A DNA stretch of 64,000 bases from an uncultured Alistipes sp. (lineage in GTDB: Bacteria; Bacteroidota; Bacteroidia; Bacteroidales; Rikenellaceae), in the NCBI GenBank assembly GCA_910577475.1, contig CAJTLJ010000005.1, positions 1 to 64,000 on the forward strand. Direction: 5' to 3'. The notes beneath the pieces were generated by a model, which saw only the letters and a list, made by a program, of their open reading frames with translations, made no database searches and had not been told where the DNA came from. Of the stretch, positions 52,807 through 62,329 are shown in pieces (within the stretch, counting starts at the first letter, position 1; each line of letters begins with the position of its first letter). Position numbers and translations under genes: made by a program.

Positions 52807-54624
52807 ATGTGTAAAATGAAAAGAATCTTTTGGACCGGTCTGATGTCAGCCATGATGTTCGCCGGATGTTCGACTACGGATGAGAACCCGATCCCGGCGG
52901 GCGGGACGACGAATCCTGCCGACGGTGCGTCGGCCTACATGAATGTTCGGATCTCCGATGTCAGCTCGGGCACCCGAGCCAGCGCCGGAACCGGCGACAA
53001 CGAATTCGAAGTCAGCACGAACGAACACCACGTGACTAATGTCGACTTCTATTTCTACGACGGGAACGGCGATTTCCTGACCCGCGCCAACGTCTGGAAC
53101 GGCGGTAACGACGTCAACGACGAGGGCGGAAACGTCGAGTTCAACGGCAATACGGTCGTCGTCCTGAAGGGTGTCACCGACACGACCCTGCCCAAGTACC
53201 TGGTGACGGTGCTCAACTCGCCGTCGTCGAATCTCTACGGCGCTACGCTGGAGCAGATGGAGAAGCTGTTGTCGGATGCCACGGCCACGGACGGAGGCTT
53301 CATGTCGGGCAACGACTTCATCATGACCACTTCGTCCTTCAAGCGTGCTGATGCCTCGGCCCCTTATTTCGTTACCGAGCTGGACGAGACCAACTTCGTC
53401 AAGGACCCGGGCAGCATTCCCTCGGCGAATGTCGTGACGGTCTACGTGGAGCGTCTGGCCGCCAAGGTGCGCATCGAGGTGACGCCCGAGTACGAGGGGG
53501 CGAAGAATCCGCTCGTTCCGGTAGCCGGACAGCCCGACACTTACGAGATGAAGCTGACGGTGGCCGGCGACCCGAACAAGGATCCGAACGGCACGACGTC
53601 CGAGGATAAGGACCACATCGGATCGGAGTCGGTCTATATCCATTTCCTCGGCTGGAACCTGAACGGTACGGCCAAGAAGTCGATGCTCATCAAGAATATC
53701 GACCCGAGCTGGGCCGACGCCAAGTTCGATTTCGGTTTCGACTGGAGCGAGGCCGGCCGTCACCGCAGCTACTGGGGCATGTCCTACAACTACGGCAACC
53801 TGCTCGGCACCTATACCTATCCGACCGAGGAGCAGCCCGCGGTGCTCGATACCCATGCTCTGAACTACGTGAATAGCAACGAGCGCAAGGCGATGGACGA
53901 GGCCATCTACTGCGCCGAGAACACGAATACCTCGGAGATCGTTTCGGCCAACCCCGCCGGTACGCTCACTTCCGCGCTGCTGTTCGCCGAGGTGACCGAC
54001 AAGGAGAACAATCCGCTCGACCTGGTTCGCTACAGCGGTCTGTTCTATACGAAGGCACAGTTCGTGAAGTATGTCTTCGGCAACCTCGACCGCAAGGGTA
54101 GTCTGGAGTACTATACGGAGTCTGCAACCGAAGTGTCGGGAGAGAAGAAGTACACGCAGATTCAGGCCGAGGATGCCGATATCGAGAATTTGGGCGGCGG
54201 TTACGTGCATGTGCAGCTGACGCTCGACGAGAACACTCCGCTCTTTACCGCGGACGGTACTCCCATCGAGGCGAAGGATGGCAAAACCGCCGTCGAGCAG
54301 GCCAACGAGGTGCTCGCCGGTTTCGACACGACGAACGGGGCCATCGCATACATCGGCGGTCTGATGTACTACAATATCCCTATCGAACACTACAACAATT
54401 CGGCGGTCGTCGAGAAGGTCGTTCCGGAGGCGAAGTACGGTGTGGTGCGCAACCACGTCTACGTGCTCAATGTGACGAGTCTGTCGAACCTCGGCATGGG
54501 TATCTACGATCCGAACGAGGAGATCGTTCCCGGCGATCCGATCGATCCCAAGGAGCTCTATCAGGTCGGCGCCACGATCAAGATCCTTTCGTGGAAGGTC
54601 GTAAATCAGAACGTAGAGTTGTAA
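52807..54624 (+). CDS. Mfa1-type major fimbrillin (lipoprotein precursor)
   Basis: This 605-residue precursor has a lipobox ('MFAGC', Cys21), an N-terminal first strand followed by 'SSGTR' with Arg57, then 'VTNVDFYFYDGNGDFL', the start of the fimbrillin core. The end, 'YGVVRNHVYVLNVTSLSNLGMG' region and the last strand 'ILSWKVVNQNVEL', matches Mfa1/FimA-type V pilins, where trypsin-like cleavage after Arg removes the first strand and a donor strand from the next subunit fills the groove. Met4 is an alternative start. A terminator-like hairpin follows, as expected for excess major subunit. Confidence 0.88.
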   Translation: MCKMKRIFWTGLMSAMMFAGCSTTDENPIPAGGTTNPADGASAYMNVRISDVSSGTRASAGTGDNEFEVSTNEHHVTNVDFYFYDGNGDFLTRANVWNGGNDVNDEGGNVEFNGNTVVVLKGVTDTTLPKYLVTVLNSPSSNLYGATLEQMEKLLSDATATDGGFMSGNDFIMTTSSFKRADASAPYFVTELDETNFVKDPGSIPSANVVTVYVERLAAKVRIEVTPEYEGAKNPLVPVAGQPDTYEMKLTVAGDPNKDPNGTTSEDKDHIGSESVYIHFLGWNLNGTAKKSMLIKNIDPSWADAKFDFGFDWSEAGRHRSYWGMSYNYGNLLGTYTYPTEEQPAVLDTHALNYVNSNERKAMDEAIYCAENTNTSEIVSANPAGTLTSALLFAEVTDKENNPLDLVRYSGLFYTKAQFVKYVFGNLDRKGSLEYYTESATEVSGEKKYTQIQAEDADIENLGGGYVHVQLTLDENTPLFTADGTPIEAKDGKTAVEQANEVLAGFDTTNGAIAYIGGLMYYNIPIEHYNNSAVVEKVVPEAKYGVVRNHVYVLNVTSLSNLGMGIYDPNEEIVPGDPIDPKELYQVGATIKILSWKVVNQNVEL

Positions 54625-54658
54625 CAACCCGATAAAGATCGGCAAATCGCTATTTTTC

Positions 54659-54697
54659 GGCGACGGCGGGCTGTCCCGCCTGCCGTCGCCGGATTTT
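54659..54697 (+). terminator. Partial terminator after the major fimbrillin
   Basis: GGCGACGG..CCGTCGCC stem with an inner CGGG/CCCG and a bulge, followed by GGATTTTTTG. It lies between the fimbrillin and the anchor gene, so it may lower the supply of minor subunits. Confidence 0.6.
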
Positions 54698-54869
54698 TTG
54701 CCCCACGACGGCACCTCCGTTCCGGTGCGGGGCGAGGGAACGGTTTCGGAGAGCGCGATACGACGCTTTCCCACTGAAAACGGAAATTCGCTGCGGTGAT
54801 CCGCAGATTAGGATAGATTAAAGAAAGTTGAAAGCTGCAAAACGGTTTGTCATGGAACGATGGTTCTGC

Positions 54870-55877
54870 ATGAGAAAAACAGGCGCCGCTCTGTTCGGAC
54901 TGCTCCTCTGCCTGCTGGCGGTGGCGTGCGACGGGTCGATATACGATGACGAGGGGGACTGCTCGATCACCTATCGGGTCCGGTTCCGCTATGACTGGAA
55001 CATGAAGTTCGCCGACGCTTTCGCTCACGAGGTGAAGTCCGTCACGCTCTATGTGCTGGACGACGCCGGAAACATCGTCTGGCAGCGCACCGAGGCGGGC
55101 GAGGCGCTCGCGGCCGAGGAATACGCGATGGCGGTGGACGTCGCGCCGGGCACCTACGACCTGATGGCCTGGTGCGGGACGACCGACAAGGGGTCGTTCC
55201 GGATCCCCGATGCCGGACGGCGCGAGGAGCTGACCTGCACGCTGCGGCGCGGGCACGACGACGGCGGCGCGGCTTTCGTGGAGGAGGATCTGGACCGTCT
55301 GTACCACGGTTATCTGGCGAAGCAGACCTTCGAGGACCGGGAGGGTGTCCATACGATGACGATGCGGCTGAAGAAGAATACCAACAACGTGCGGGTCGTG
55401 CTGCAACACCTCTCGGGCGAGCCGGTGGAGGCGGACAAGTTCACCTTCTCCATCTCGGACGACAACGGCCGCATGGACTGGGACAACTCCCTGATGGAGG
55501 ACGAGCCGATTGACTATCGCGCCTGGCACGTGGATGCCGGGCAGGCCGAGATCGGGTACGACGGGAGCCGCTCCGCGTCGATCTATACCACGGCGGTCGC
55601 AGAGCTGACCGTGCCGCGGCTGATGCTCGAAAACCGCAAGACGGCCCGCCTGACCGTCCGCCATGCCGAAACAGGCAAGACGGTCCTTTCGATCCGCCTG
55701 ATCGACGCGCTGCTGCTGGTGAAGGGGTACTACAACCGCGAGATGTCCGATCAGGAGTACCTCGACCGGCAGGACGAATACGCGATGACCTTCTTCATCG
55801 ACGAGGGGTATCGTTGGGAAAATACCTGCATTTACATCAACTCCTGGAGGGTGGTGTTGCAGGATATAGAATTATAA
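54870..55877 (+). CDS. FimB/Mfa2-type pilus anchor lipoprotein
   Basis: This 335-residue lipoprotein (lipobox 'LAVAC', Cys20) has the two transthyretin-like domains seen in Mfa2/FimB: 'YRVRFRYDWNMKFADAFAHEVKSVTLYVLDD' region at the start and 'MTMRLKKNTNNVRVVL' in the middle. Such proteins stay lipid-anchored and limit pilus length. The ATG at 54870 gives an ideal lipoprotein signal; upstream in-frame starts (54852, TTG 54828) are less likely. Confidence 0.85.
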   Translation: MRKTGAALFGLLLCLLAVACDGSIYDDEGDCSITYRVRFRYDWNMKFADAFAHEVKSVTLYVLDDAGNIVWQRTEAGEALAAEEYAMAVDVAPGTYDLMAWCGTTDKGSFRIPDAGRREELTCTLRRGHDDGGAAFVEEDLDRLYHGYLAKQTFEDREGVHTMTMRLKKNTNNVRVVLQHLSGEPVEADKFTFSISDDNGRMDWDNSLMEDEPIDYRAWHVDAGQAEIGYDGSRSASIYTTAVAELTVPRLMLENRKTARLTVRHAETGKTVLSIRLIDALLLVKGYYNREMSDQEYLDRQDEYAMTFFIDEGYRWENTCIYINSWRVVLQDIEL

Positions 55878-55891
55878 CGAATATCGAACAG

Positions 55892-57004
55892 ATGCGTTCC
55901 GTCAGATACATACGCAGCGTGATGCTCGCCACGACCCTCGCGGTCGCGGCCGCGCTACCGTCGTGTCGGACCGAGGAGCCGGCGCAGCCCGCCGCCGAGG
56001 AGGTGCGCCGCGAGGTGCAGGTCGGTTTCCGCCTGGCCCTCGGCGAGACGCAGCTGCAGGAGTCGCGCGGCGGGTATGACGACGGCTCCGGAACGGACTA
56101 CGAAAACTACATCGATTTTCCGCACCATGACTATTGCGTGATGTTCTTCGACACCCGGAACCGCTATCTGGCCGCCTTCCGCCCCACGGACCTGATTCCG
56201 CTCGACGAAGATCCCCTGCGCTCGCGGCGGTACGATGTGATCGGCCGGGTCGACGCTCCGCTTCCCGCCAGTTTCAAGATCGTAGTCATGGCGAACTGGC
56301 ACGACTATCCCCGGCCGGTCGTCGGCCGGACCACGATTCAGGAGATCTGCACCGGCGGCAACGGCCGGTACGACTACGCCGTGCCTTTCCGGCTCTCGGC
56401 CGACCGGACGATTCCGATGTACGGAGTCCGGCTGTGCGAGGGGGTGGTGTTCGAATCCGACAAGCGGACCTATCTGGGAACGATCCGCCTGCTGCGCGCC
56501 ATGGCGAAGGTGGAGGTGAAGTGCGTGTCGAAAGAGTGGACGATCCGGTCGGTGTCGATGCACCGTTACAATACGGCGGGCTACTGTGCCCCCGACAAGG
56601 TTTACGACGAGTCGGACTACGTAGGGGAGGAGTACGTGAAGGAGGTGCACGTGGCGGCGGACGCGGCGGTCGGGGGGCTGCTCGAGTTCGAACGGCTGGA
56701 CGACGGTCGTTTTCTGCTCTACGTTCCCGAGTACCGCAATACGGACGGCAGCGGCGGCCGGGCCGGGGACGCGGCCGAGATCCGCGTGAAGTTCGACCAG
56801 CGGCAGGACCGGGAGTATGTCGTCGATTTCAAGTACTACGACAATCCGCCGGAGGGGAGTGCCGTCGGCGATAGCTTCGACCTGCGACGCAATTACTATT
56901 ACCGGTTTTTCGTGGATAAGCGTCCCGAATCCGACGAGATGTCCGCATCGGTCGATGTCGTCCCTTACGACCGGTACGATCTCGGACCCGTGTTCGGCAT
57001 ATAA
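55892..57004 (+). CDS. Fimbrillin-like minor pilus lipoprotein
   Basis: The 370-residue product has a lipobox ('ALPSC', Cys25) and a fimbrillin-type body: first strand 'VQVGFRLALGETQLQESRGG', then 'DYCVMFFDTRNRYLAAF'. It is probably an adaptor or tip subunit of the pilus. It starts 14 nt after the anchor gene and is followed by the large tip-like gene after 11 nt. A TTG-free ATG at 55922 is an alternative start. Confidence 0.78.
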   Translation: MRSVRYIRSVMLATTLAVAAALPSCRTEEPAQPAAEEVRREVQVGFRLALGETQLQESRGGYDDGSGTDYENYIDFPHHDYCVMFFDTRNRYLAAFRPTDLIPLDEDPLRSRRYDVIGRVDAPLPASFKIVVMANWHDYPRPVVGRTTIQEICTGGNGRYDYAVPFRLSADRTIPMYGVRLCEGVVFESDKRTYLGTIRLLRAMAKVEVKCVSKEWTIRSVSMHRYNTAGYCAPDKVYDESDYVGEEYVKEVHVAADAAVGGLLEFERLDDGRFLLYVPEYRNTDGSGGRAGDAAEIRVKFDQRQDREYVVDFKYYDNPPEGSAVGDSFDLRRNYYYRFFVDKRPESDEMSASVDVVPYDRYDLGPVFGI

Positions 57005-57015
57005 AGAGATGATAG

Positions 57016-59865
57016 ATGGACAAAAAGCTGATATATCGTTATTTCGCAGTCGCGTGCATCGTGCTCGGCGCGCTGTCTTGCGTGAAGGAGGAGCTGCCGT
57101 CGCGGGACGAGCCCGTCGGCGATGGCGAGAGTGAAATCTCCTTCGGCATCACGCACCGTTCGCTCTCGAACGCCTCGCTCGGAGGCACCCGCAGCGAGAC
57201 GGGCGACGCCATCGGGGAGATCGACGATATCTTCGTCGTGTGGTATCGCGAGAACGGTACGCTGGCGGGCAGCTGTTACGTGCCTCACGACCGGTTGACC
57301 GTGAACGAGGCGGAGCGCGACACCCGGCCCGATGGTACGCCGATTCCGCCGGACGGCGAGACGTCGACCCGTCATGCCGAATTCAAATGCACGCTCCCTT
57401 ACGGCCGCTACCGCATCTATGCGGCGGTCAACATGGGCGATCTGACGAACGACGCCCGGATCGGCACCGAACGGGATTTCCGCAATATCCGGTTGGAGTG
57501 GAACGGGACGAAGATCGTCGATAACGACCAGATGTCCGGTTATTTCAAGGTCGAGGGCGAGGATCCCGCCGATTCGGTGGCCGTGATCGACCGTCCGAAT
57601 CTCAGGCTGCACGCGTGGGTGCGCCGGGCCGTGTCGAAGGTCACGGTCGCCTTCGATGCCCGGAAGCTGAACGAGAATATCTACATCTATATCCAGTCGG
57701 CCCGCATCAAGGATATTCCCCGCTCGTGCCCGCTCGTCGATACGAACCGTCCGTCGAGCGACGAAGAGCTGTGGGAGGACGGCGATACGATCCTCTACGG
57801 CAGGGGCGACGACCATACGCAGTGGTTGCGCATCGCCTGCGGCCGTGGGGCGAACCAATACGGCAGCCATGCGAACGATGCCCCCTCGCTCTTCTTTTTC
57901 GAGAATATGCAGGGCAAGCACCCCGACAAGCATCAGTACCAGAATTTCGACCGCAAGGACAATGTTCCCTACGGTACCTATGTCGAGGTGAAGGGTTACT
58001 ATGTTAATAACTCTATGGATAACCCCTCCTACGGCAACATCGTCTACCGCTGCATGCTGGGCAAGAACATGGAGGACGACTTCGACTCCGAGCGCAATGC
58101 CCACTACCGGCTGACGCTCGTCTTCAACAAGGATGCGAACGACGTCGACTGGCACATCGATTACGACTATGTGCCGAAGCCGCCCGAGATCGTCGTTCCC
58201 ACCCCGATGTACATTTCCTACCTCTCCAACCGTTCCCTGGAGGTGCCGGCAACGGTCTACTACGACAATAGTTTGGCCTCCGTCAAGTCCCTGCGGGCCG
58301 ATATCATCGAGAATGAATGGGGCTATCCCGACCACAAGTACTACGGACGGGAGACGAGCCCGTCATTGAAGAACGGATTTCTGTCGCTCGAATACAGCGG
58401 GCATACGAGCGTGGACCGGAACAAGGTCTATGCGGGCTCCAAAGTGTTCTCCGTGCCTGAATCGATGACCGATGATGCCTGCGTATACCGCTTTTCCGTC
58501 TATACCCGTCCGATGAGTCTCGGCAGCGGCTATTCGGGAAACAACTACTACGTCGGACGGCGCCGGACGGCGAAGGTGAAGCTGACGGCTACGGTGACGA
58601 ACAAGCTGACCGGAGCCGATTTCGAGGTTCTGGACACGGTGGAGATCATTCAGGTGCGCCGGCTCGTCAATCCGAAAGGCATATGGCGCAGGGGGAACTC
58701 GACGAAGGAGTTCCGGGTGGCGCTGAAGAATACAAGCTCGAATCCGACGGTCGCCGACGTATTCGAGGATGTCGTCTCGGAGGGTCCGTGGACCGCGAGA
58801 ATTGTGGAGGGGGCGGATTGGATCCGTATCAAGGACACCGAGTCCGATACGTGGGACGTGGTCCCGGTCACGGGCGGCACGGGTTCGAAGGTGGTGTTCG
58901 ACTACAAGCCGGGGTCGGAGTATTCGGATGGGGTGCGGTTCGGAAAACTGGAGGTCAAATTCCACAACAATACCTGCACCCATGTCATCCTGGTCAGCCA
59001 GGGGCTCGGGCCGGTCGAGATCGGGGGCCGCAAGTGGCACATGACCAACGTCCGGTATTGCGGCGTGGACGAGGAGAATCCCCTGCTCGAAGGAAGCATG
59101 TTCAAGTTCGGCAATTCGGAAGTGGCCTTTCGGGCGAAGAACAACCTGAAACCGGGCTACGGATTCCGCGAGAACGGATTTTACAAGAGCTATGAGGTCT
59201 ACGACGCCGCGGGCAGGGAGGCTTCGGCCGTTTTCGGAGATGTTCCCGCCAAGCTGGGAGGTTTCACCGACGCAGGGATGAAGCGGGCCGATGCCGTCGG
59301 TCCCTCCCACGTGGCGACCCTGGCGGACTGGAACAGCATCACCGATATCGACCGCTACACGCGCTACTACGGCATCCTCTACGGCGATGAGTGCGATGGG
59401 ACGCTCGACATGAATACGCAGACCAATACCTATACGGAGGTCGGCGACAAAAAGGGCATGCGGGGATGTTTCGTCTACGACAATGCGACGGGCGTCCATC
59501 TGTTCTTCCCGATCGGAAACACGGGCAACGGCCGGCGTCAATACTACGACGGTACCTTTCTTTGGAACGGAGACCAGGCCGCGATCGGTTCGCTGAAATA
59601 TGCCGACCGTTCGTCGGAGATGAAGGACCCCGATGATAACCCGAGAGGGCGCCCCTGTCTGTATGCCCTCTATCGGGAGCCGGGCGCGATCTACTGGTAC
59701 GAGCGGAAAGCCGACAACGGCTGCTACGCATTCGACATCAACTACTTTACCTTCGGATTCGAGAGCTACAATACGACCCGCGTCTGGAGCGCCGGCAACT
59801 CGCCCTATCCGACCCAATATGTCCCGCAGTCCGACATCTGCCTGCTCAGGCGGGTCTACGACTGA
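57016..59865 (+). CDS. Large DUF4906-like pilus tip/adhesin lipoprotein
   Basis: This 949-residue lipoprotein (Cys22 in 'GALSC') has a fimbrillin-like N-terminus with 'LGGTR' (Arg59) before 'IDDIFVVWYRENGTL', the same layout as the major fimbrillin. The region to about 400 resembles DUF4906-type fimbrial proteins. A BACON-like Ig segment follows at about 560-670 ('EGPWTARIVEGADWIRI'). The last 280 residues ('RKWHMTNVRYCG' onward) form a separate module rich in Gly and aromatics, a likely ligand-binding tip domain. It is the last gene of the operon. Confidence 0.8.
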   Translation: MDKKLIYRYFAVACIVLGALSCVKEELPSRDEPVGDGESEISFGITHRSLSNASLGGTRSETGDAIGEIDDIFVVWYRENGTLAGSCYVPHDRLTVNEAERDTRPDGTPIPPDGETSTRHAEFKCTLPYGRYRIYAAVNMGDLTNDARIGTERDFRNIRLEWNGTKIVDNDQMSGYFKVEGEDPADSVAVIDRPNLRLHAWVRRAVSKVTVAFDARKLNENIYIYIQSARIKDIPRSCPLVDTNRPSSDEELWEDGDTILYGRGDDHTQWLRIACGRGANQYGSHANDAPSLFFFENMQGKHPDKHQYQNFDRKDNVPYGTYVEVKGYYVNNSMDNPSYGNIVYRCMLGKNMEDDFDSERNAHYRLTLVFNKDANDVDWHIDYDYVPKPPEIVVPTPMYISYLSNRSLEVPATVYYDNSLASVKSLRADIIENEWGYPDHKYYGRETSPSLKNGFLSLEYSGHTSVDRNKVYAGSKVFSVPESMTDDACVYRFSVYTRPMSLGSGYSGNNYYVGRRRTAKVKLTATVTNKLTGADFEVLDTVEIIQVRRLVNPKGIWRRGNSTKEFRVALKNTSSNPTVADVFEDVVSEGPWTARIVEGADWIRIKDTESDTWDVVPVTGGTGSKVVFDYKPGSEYSDGVRFGKLEVKFHNNTCTHVILVSQGLGPVEIGGRKWHMTNVRYCGVDEENPLLEGSMFKFGNSEVAFRAKNNLKPGYGFRENGFYKSYEVYDAAGREASAVFGDVPAKLGGFTDAGMKRADAVGPSHVATLADWNSITDIDRYTRYYGILYGDECDGTLDMNTQTNTYTEVGDKKGMRGCFVYDNATGVHLFFPIGNTGNGRRQYYDGTFLWNGDQAAIGSLKYADRSSEMKDPDDNPRGRPCLYALYREPGAIYWYERKADNGCYAFDINYFTFGFESYNTTRVWSAGNSPYPTQYVPQSDICLLRRVYD

Positions 59866-59972
59866 TTGCCTGCCCGAAAAAGGTCTCAAGTTGTCAGAGC
59901 CTTCGCCCGTGCGGATCACACGGTTTCACGCCCGTCCGACCTTCGGGTACCCTCGGCTGAGTTCGGGGTAAT

Positions 59973-60013
59973 AAAAACCGGGTGCCGGGATCAAGTCCCG
60001 GCACCCGGTTTTT
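59973..60013. terminator. Bidirectional terminator at the end of the pilus operon
   Basis: An 18-bp perfect inverted repeat with 5-nt loop and A5/T5 ends lies between two convergent genes. Confidence 0.85.
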
Positions 60014-60025
60014 AAAGGCATTGCC

Positions 60026-62311
60026 TTACTCCAGTGTCGAACCGAAATCGGCGTATGCGGGAGCGGCGGCGAAGCGTCCGTTCGCAAAGTCGCAGACGGC
60101 AAGCGGATCTTCGGTCGCCTTCGTGATGGTCTGATTCGAACCGCCGTCGGGATAGAAGGCGTTCGTCCCGGTCTGATAGAGCTTCCAGCCGGCGGTGCCC
60201 CAGGCTACATTGTCATTGCGGTCCATGACGAGCGAAGGCCACGGGCCGTTTGCATTGTAGTCGTTGAGCACGCGCAGAATGGAGGGGTATTTGGAATCCA
60301 GACTGCTCCATACGATATTCTTCGAGAACTCGAACGAGCCGAACTTCTCCACGCAGAACAGGCCGCCCGCACTGCCGGTAGGCAGTATATTGACGAAGGT
60401 ATTGTTGCGGCATACGATGTCCAGCTTCTCCAGCGAGCCGGCCGTGCTCTTGTTGTCCTGGAAGAAGAGCGAGAAGGTGGTCGTGGCGGTCTTCTCCGTA
60501 TAGAGGACATTGTTTTCGAAGACGAGCGACCGGAATTTGTCCAGACCGGCTCCGATCTTCTGCAACGTGATGAAGTTCACCGAAGCATCCTCACCCGTGT
60601 AGCGGATCTTGCAGTTGCGGAAGACGATGTTTCCGAAACCGGCTTCGACGTTGGCGTTATACATGGTCACGAACACCTTCGCGAAGGTGATTTCGCAATC
60701 CTCGAATACGAACGACCCCATGCCGTTCACGGCCGAAGCAGGAGCTGCATTGAACGCGTAGTTGCCCACCGACGTGAAATCGATCTTCACGTTCTTGAAT
60801 ATCAGCTTGCCGTTGGGATTGCGCAGCGCCCAATATTTCGCGATCTTGATCTCGGTCTTCTTGTCGGCGCGACGACCGATGACGACCAGATCCTTCGTGA
60901 CGCCCTGACTCGTCGAGGTTCCGGCGGCGAAGTTCGCGCTCCGGTCGTCCACGAAGATCACGCCGCCCTCGAGAACGGGCAGCAGGACATCCTCCGTCGC
61001 ATCGGCCGGCACCTCGAGCAGCTGCGCCCCTGCGCTGTCCTTGTCGTAGCGCACGCCGTCGATCTCGACCCCGAAGGTATAGTAGTCGTCCTCGTCCACC
61101 GGATCGGCCGTGCGGGCCGCCGCCGACTTCACCTCGCTGTAGGTATTGGGATTCTTGATGGCGATGACGTAAATCGTGTAGTCGGTCGAAGCGTTCAGCC
61201 CCGTCTCGGTTACCGTGTCGCCTGCGCCGTTCTTGCCGATCGTGGCTACGGCGCTGGCCTCGGGAGCCGGTGCCGAGCTCTCCTGCACGAGATACATCCA
61301 TGCGTCGGTATCCTCGCTCACCGTCACTGCGAAGGTCAGCGAAGCCGAGGTGGTCTTGTCGGCCACCGCCTCTACGCTCTCCACGACGGGAGGCGTCGTC
61401 ACCGCGCCTCCCTCGGTCTCCACCTGAATCTTGGCGATGCAGGCGTAGCAGCCGGCCGTAGCCAGTATGGCCACGTCCTTCGAGTTGTCGGCCAGCGCGC
61501 GGGTGGTCTCGGGAGCCGTCACGATCAGTGTGGCCTTTTCCGAAACGATATCGGTCAGCTGTGCCGACCAGCCGGACGGAGCCGAAATCAGGACATTCTC
61601 CACCCCCTTGATCTCCACCTCGAACCGCTTGGTCTCCTTCGACGAGAAGTTCTGCACGCCGGCCGGTGCCACGATGCGGCAGTAGAAGTTCGGCACGATG
61701 GGCACGTCGACCGACTCGCCCGTCAGCAACTCGATGTGGAGCTTGTCGCCCTCCACCTTCACATCGGTGAAGAACTTGTCGGTCACCGTACCCGTACCGA
61801 CGGCGCTCACGCGGTTGCCCGCCGTATCGAGCACGGGCTCCCAGCTCTTGCCGCCGTCGTAGCTGATCTCCCAGCAGCTGTCGGCGTCGATGCGGAATTT
61901 CGGCGTCACGCCGTCGGCAGCAGCAGCCTTCACGGGCTTGCCGTCGACCTCGATGCGCACGAAGCCCTTGCCGTCCTTGTAGTCCACCGTCCAGTAGCCC
62001 TCGGCATCGATGCCGATCACGGGAATCACGGCCGTTGCGGTGCTGCCCTGATGCAGGGTGATAACCTCGCCGTTGCTCAACGTCAGCGTGTAGGTGCCGT
62101 CCGTCTGCTTCACGTCGGTAATGGTCGCACCGTTGCGCATCAGCTGCGAAAGGGCCTCGATGTTCTCGTTCAACGCCACCACCTGGGTTTCGAGAGCCGT
62201 CACACGGCTCTTCAGGTCGTTCACCTCGTCCCACAGGCCGTCGGTGTCGTCATTGCATCCCGCCAGGCAGACCGTCGCCGCCAGCGCGAGAATCGTCAGG
62301 AATTTTTTCAT
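60026..62311 (-). CDS. PL29-N-type (DUF4988) coiled-coil lipoprotein with beta-helix domain
   Basis: The 761-residue lipoprotein (lipobox 'LAGC', Cys19) begins with a coiled coil ('LWDEVNDLKSRVTALE', about 26-60) and the DUF4988/PL29 N-terminal beta repeats ('GYWTVDYKDGKGFVRIEVDG', 'CWEISYDGGKSWEPV'). Two Ig/fibronectin-like domains follow (about 205-390). From about 410 the pattern 'LVVIGRRADKKTEIKI', 'FKNVKIDF', 'FEDCEITF', 'FRNCKIRY', 'FENNVLYTE' indicates a right-handed beta-helix like that of DUF4957/DUF5123. It is likely a trimeric surface protein that binds or processes a polysaccharide. It lies 18 nt after the next gene on the same strand. Confidence 0.8.
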   Translation of the reverse strand: MKKFLTILALAATVCLAGCNDDTDGLWDEVNDLKSRVTALETQVVALNENIEALSQLMRNGATITDVKQTDGTYTLTLSNGEVITLHQGSTATAVIPVIGIDAEGYWTVDYKDGKGFVRIEVDGKPVKAAAADGVTPKFRIDADSCWEISYDGGKSWEPVLDTAGNRVSAVGTGTVTDKFFTDVKVEGDKLHIELLTGESVDVPIVPNFYCRIVAPAGVQNFSSKETKRFEVEIKGVENVLISAPSGWSAQLTDIVSEKATLIVTAPETTRALADNSKDVAILATAGCYACIAKIQVETEGGAVTTPPVVESVEAVADKTTSASLTFAVTVSEDTDAWMYLVQESSAPAPEASAVATIGKNGAGDTVTETGLNASTDYTIYVIAIKNPNTYSEVKSAAARTADPVDEDDYYTFGVEIDGVRYDKDSAGAQLLEVPADATEDVLLPVLEGGVIFVDDRSANFAAGTSTSQGVTKDLVVIGRRADKKTEIKIAKYWALRNPNGKLIFKNVKIDFTSVGNYAFNAAPASAVNGMGSFVFEDCEITFAKVFVTMYNANVEAGFGNIVFRNCKIRYTGEDASVNFITLQKIGAGLDKFRSLVFENNVLYTEKTATTTFSLFFQDNKSTAGSLEKLDIVCRNNTFVNILPTGSAGGLFCVEKFGSFEFSKNIVWSSLDSKYPSILRVLNDYNANGPWPSLVMDRNDNVAWGTAGWKLYQTGTNAFYPDGGSNQTITKATEDPLAVCDFANGRFAAAPAYADFGSTLE

Positions 62312-62329
62312 GAATTTATCTCTTTTTAA

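Noticed and set aside
49155..59865. Complete integrative element from the tRNA to the end of the pilus operon
   Set aside because: I found no second copy of the tRNA 3' end near 59.9 kb and no relaxase, excision or phage genes; the recombinase is better explained by local inversion.
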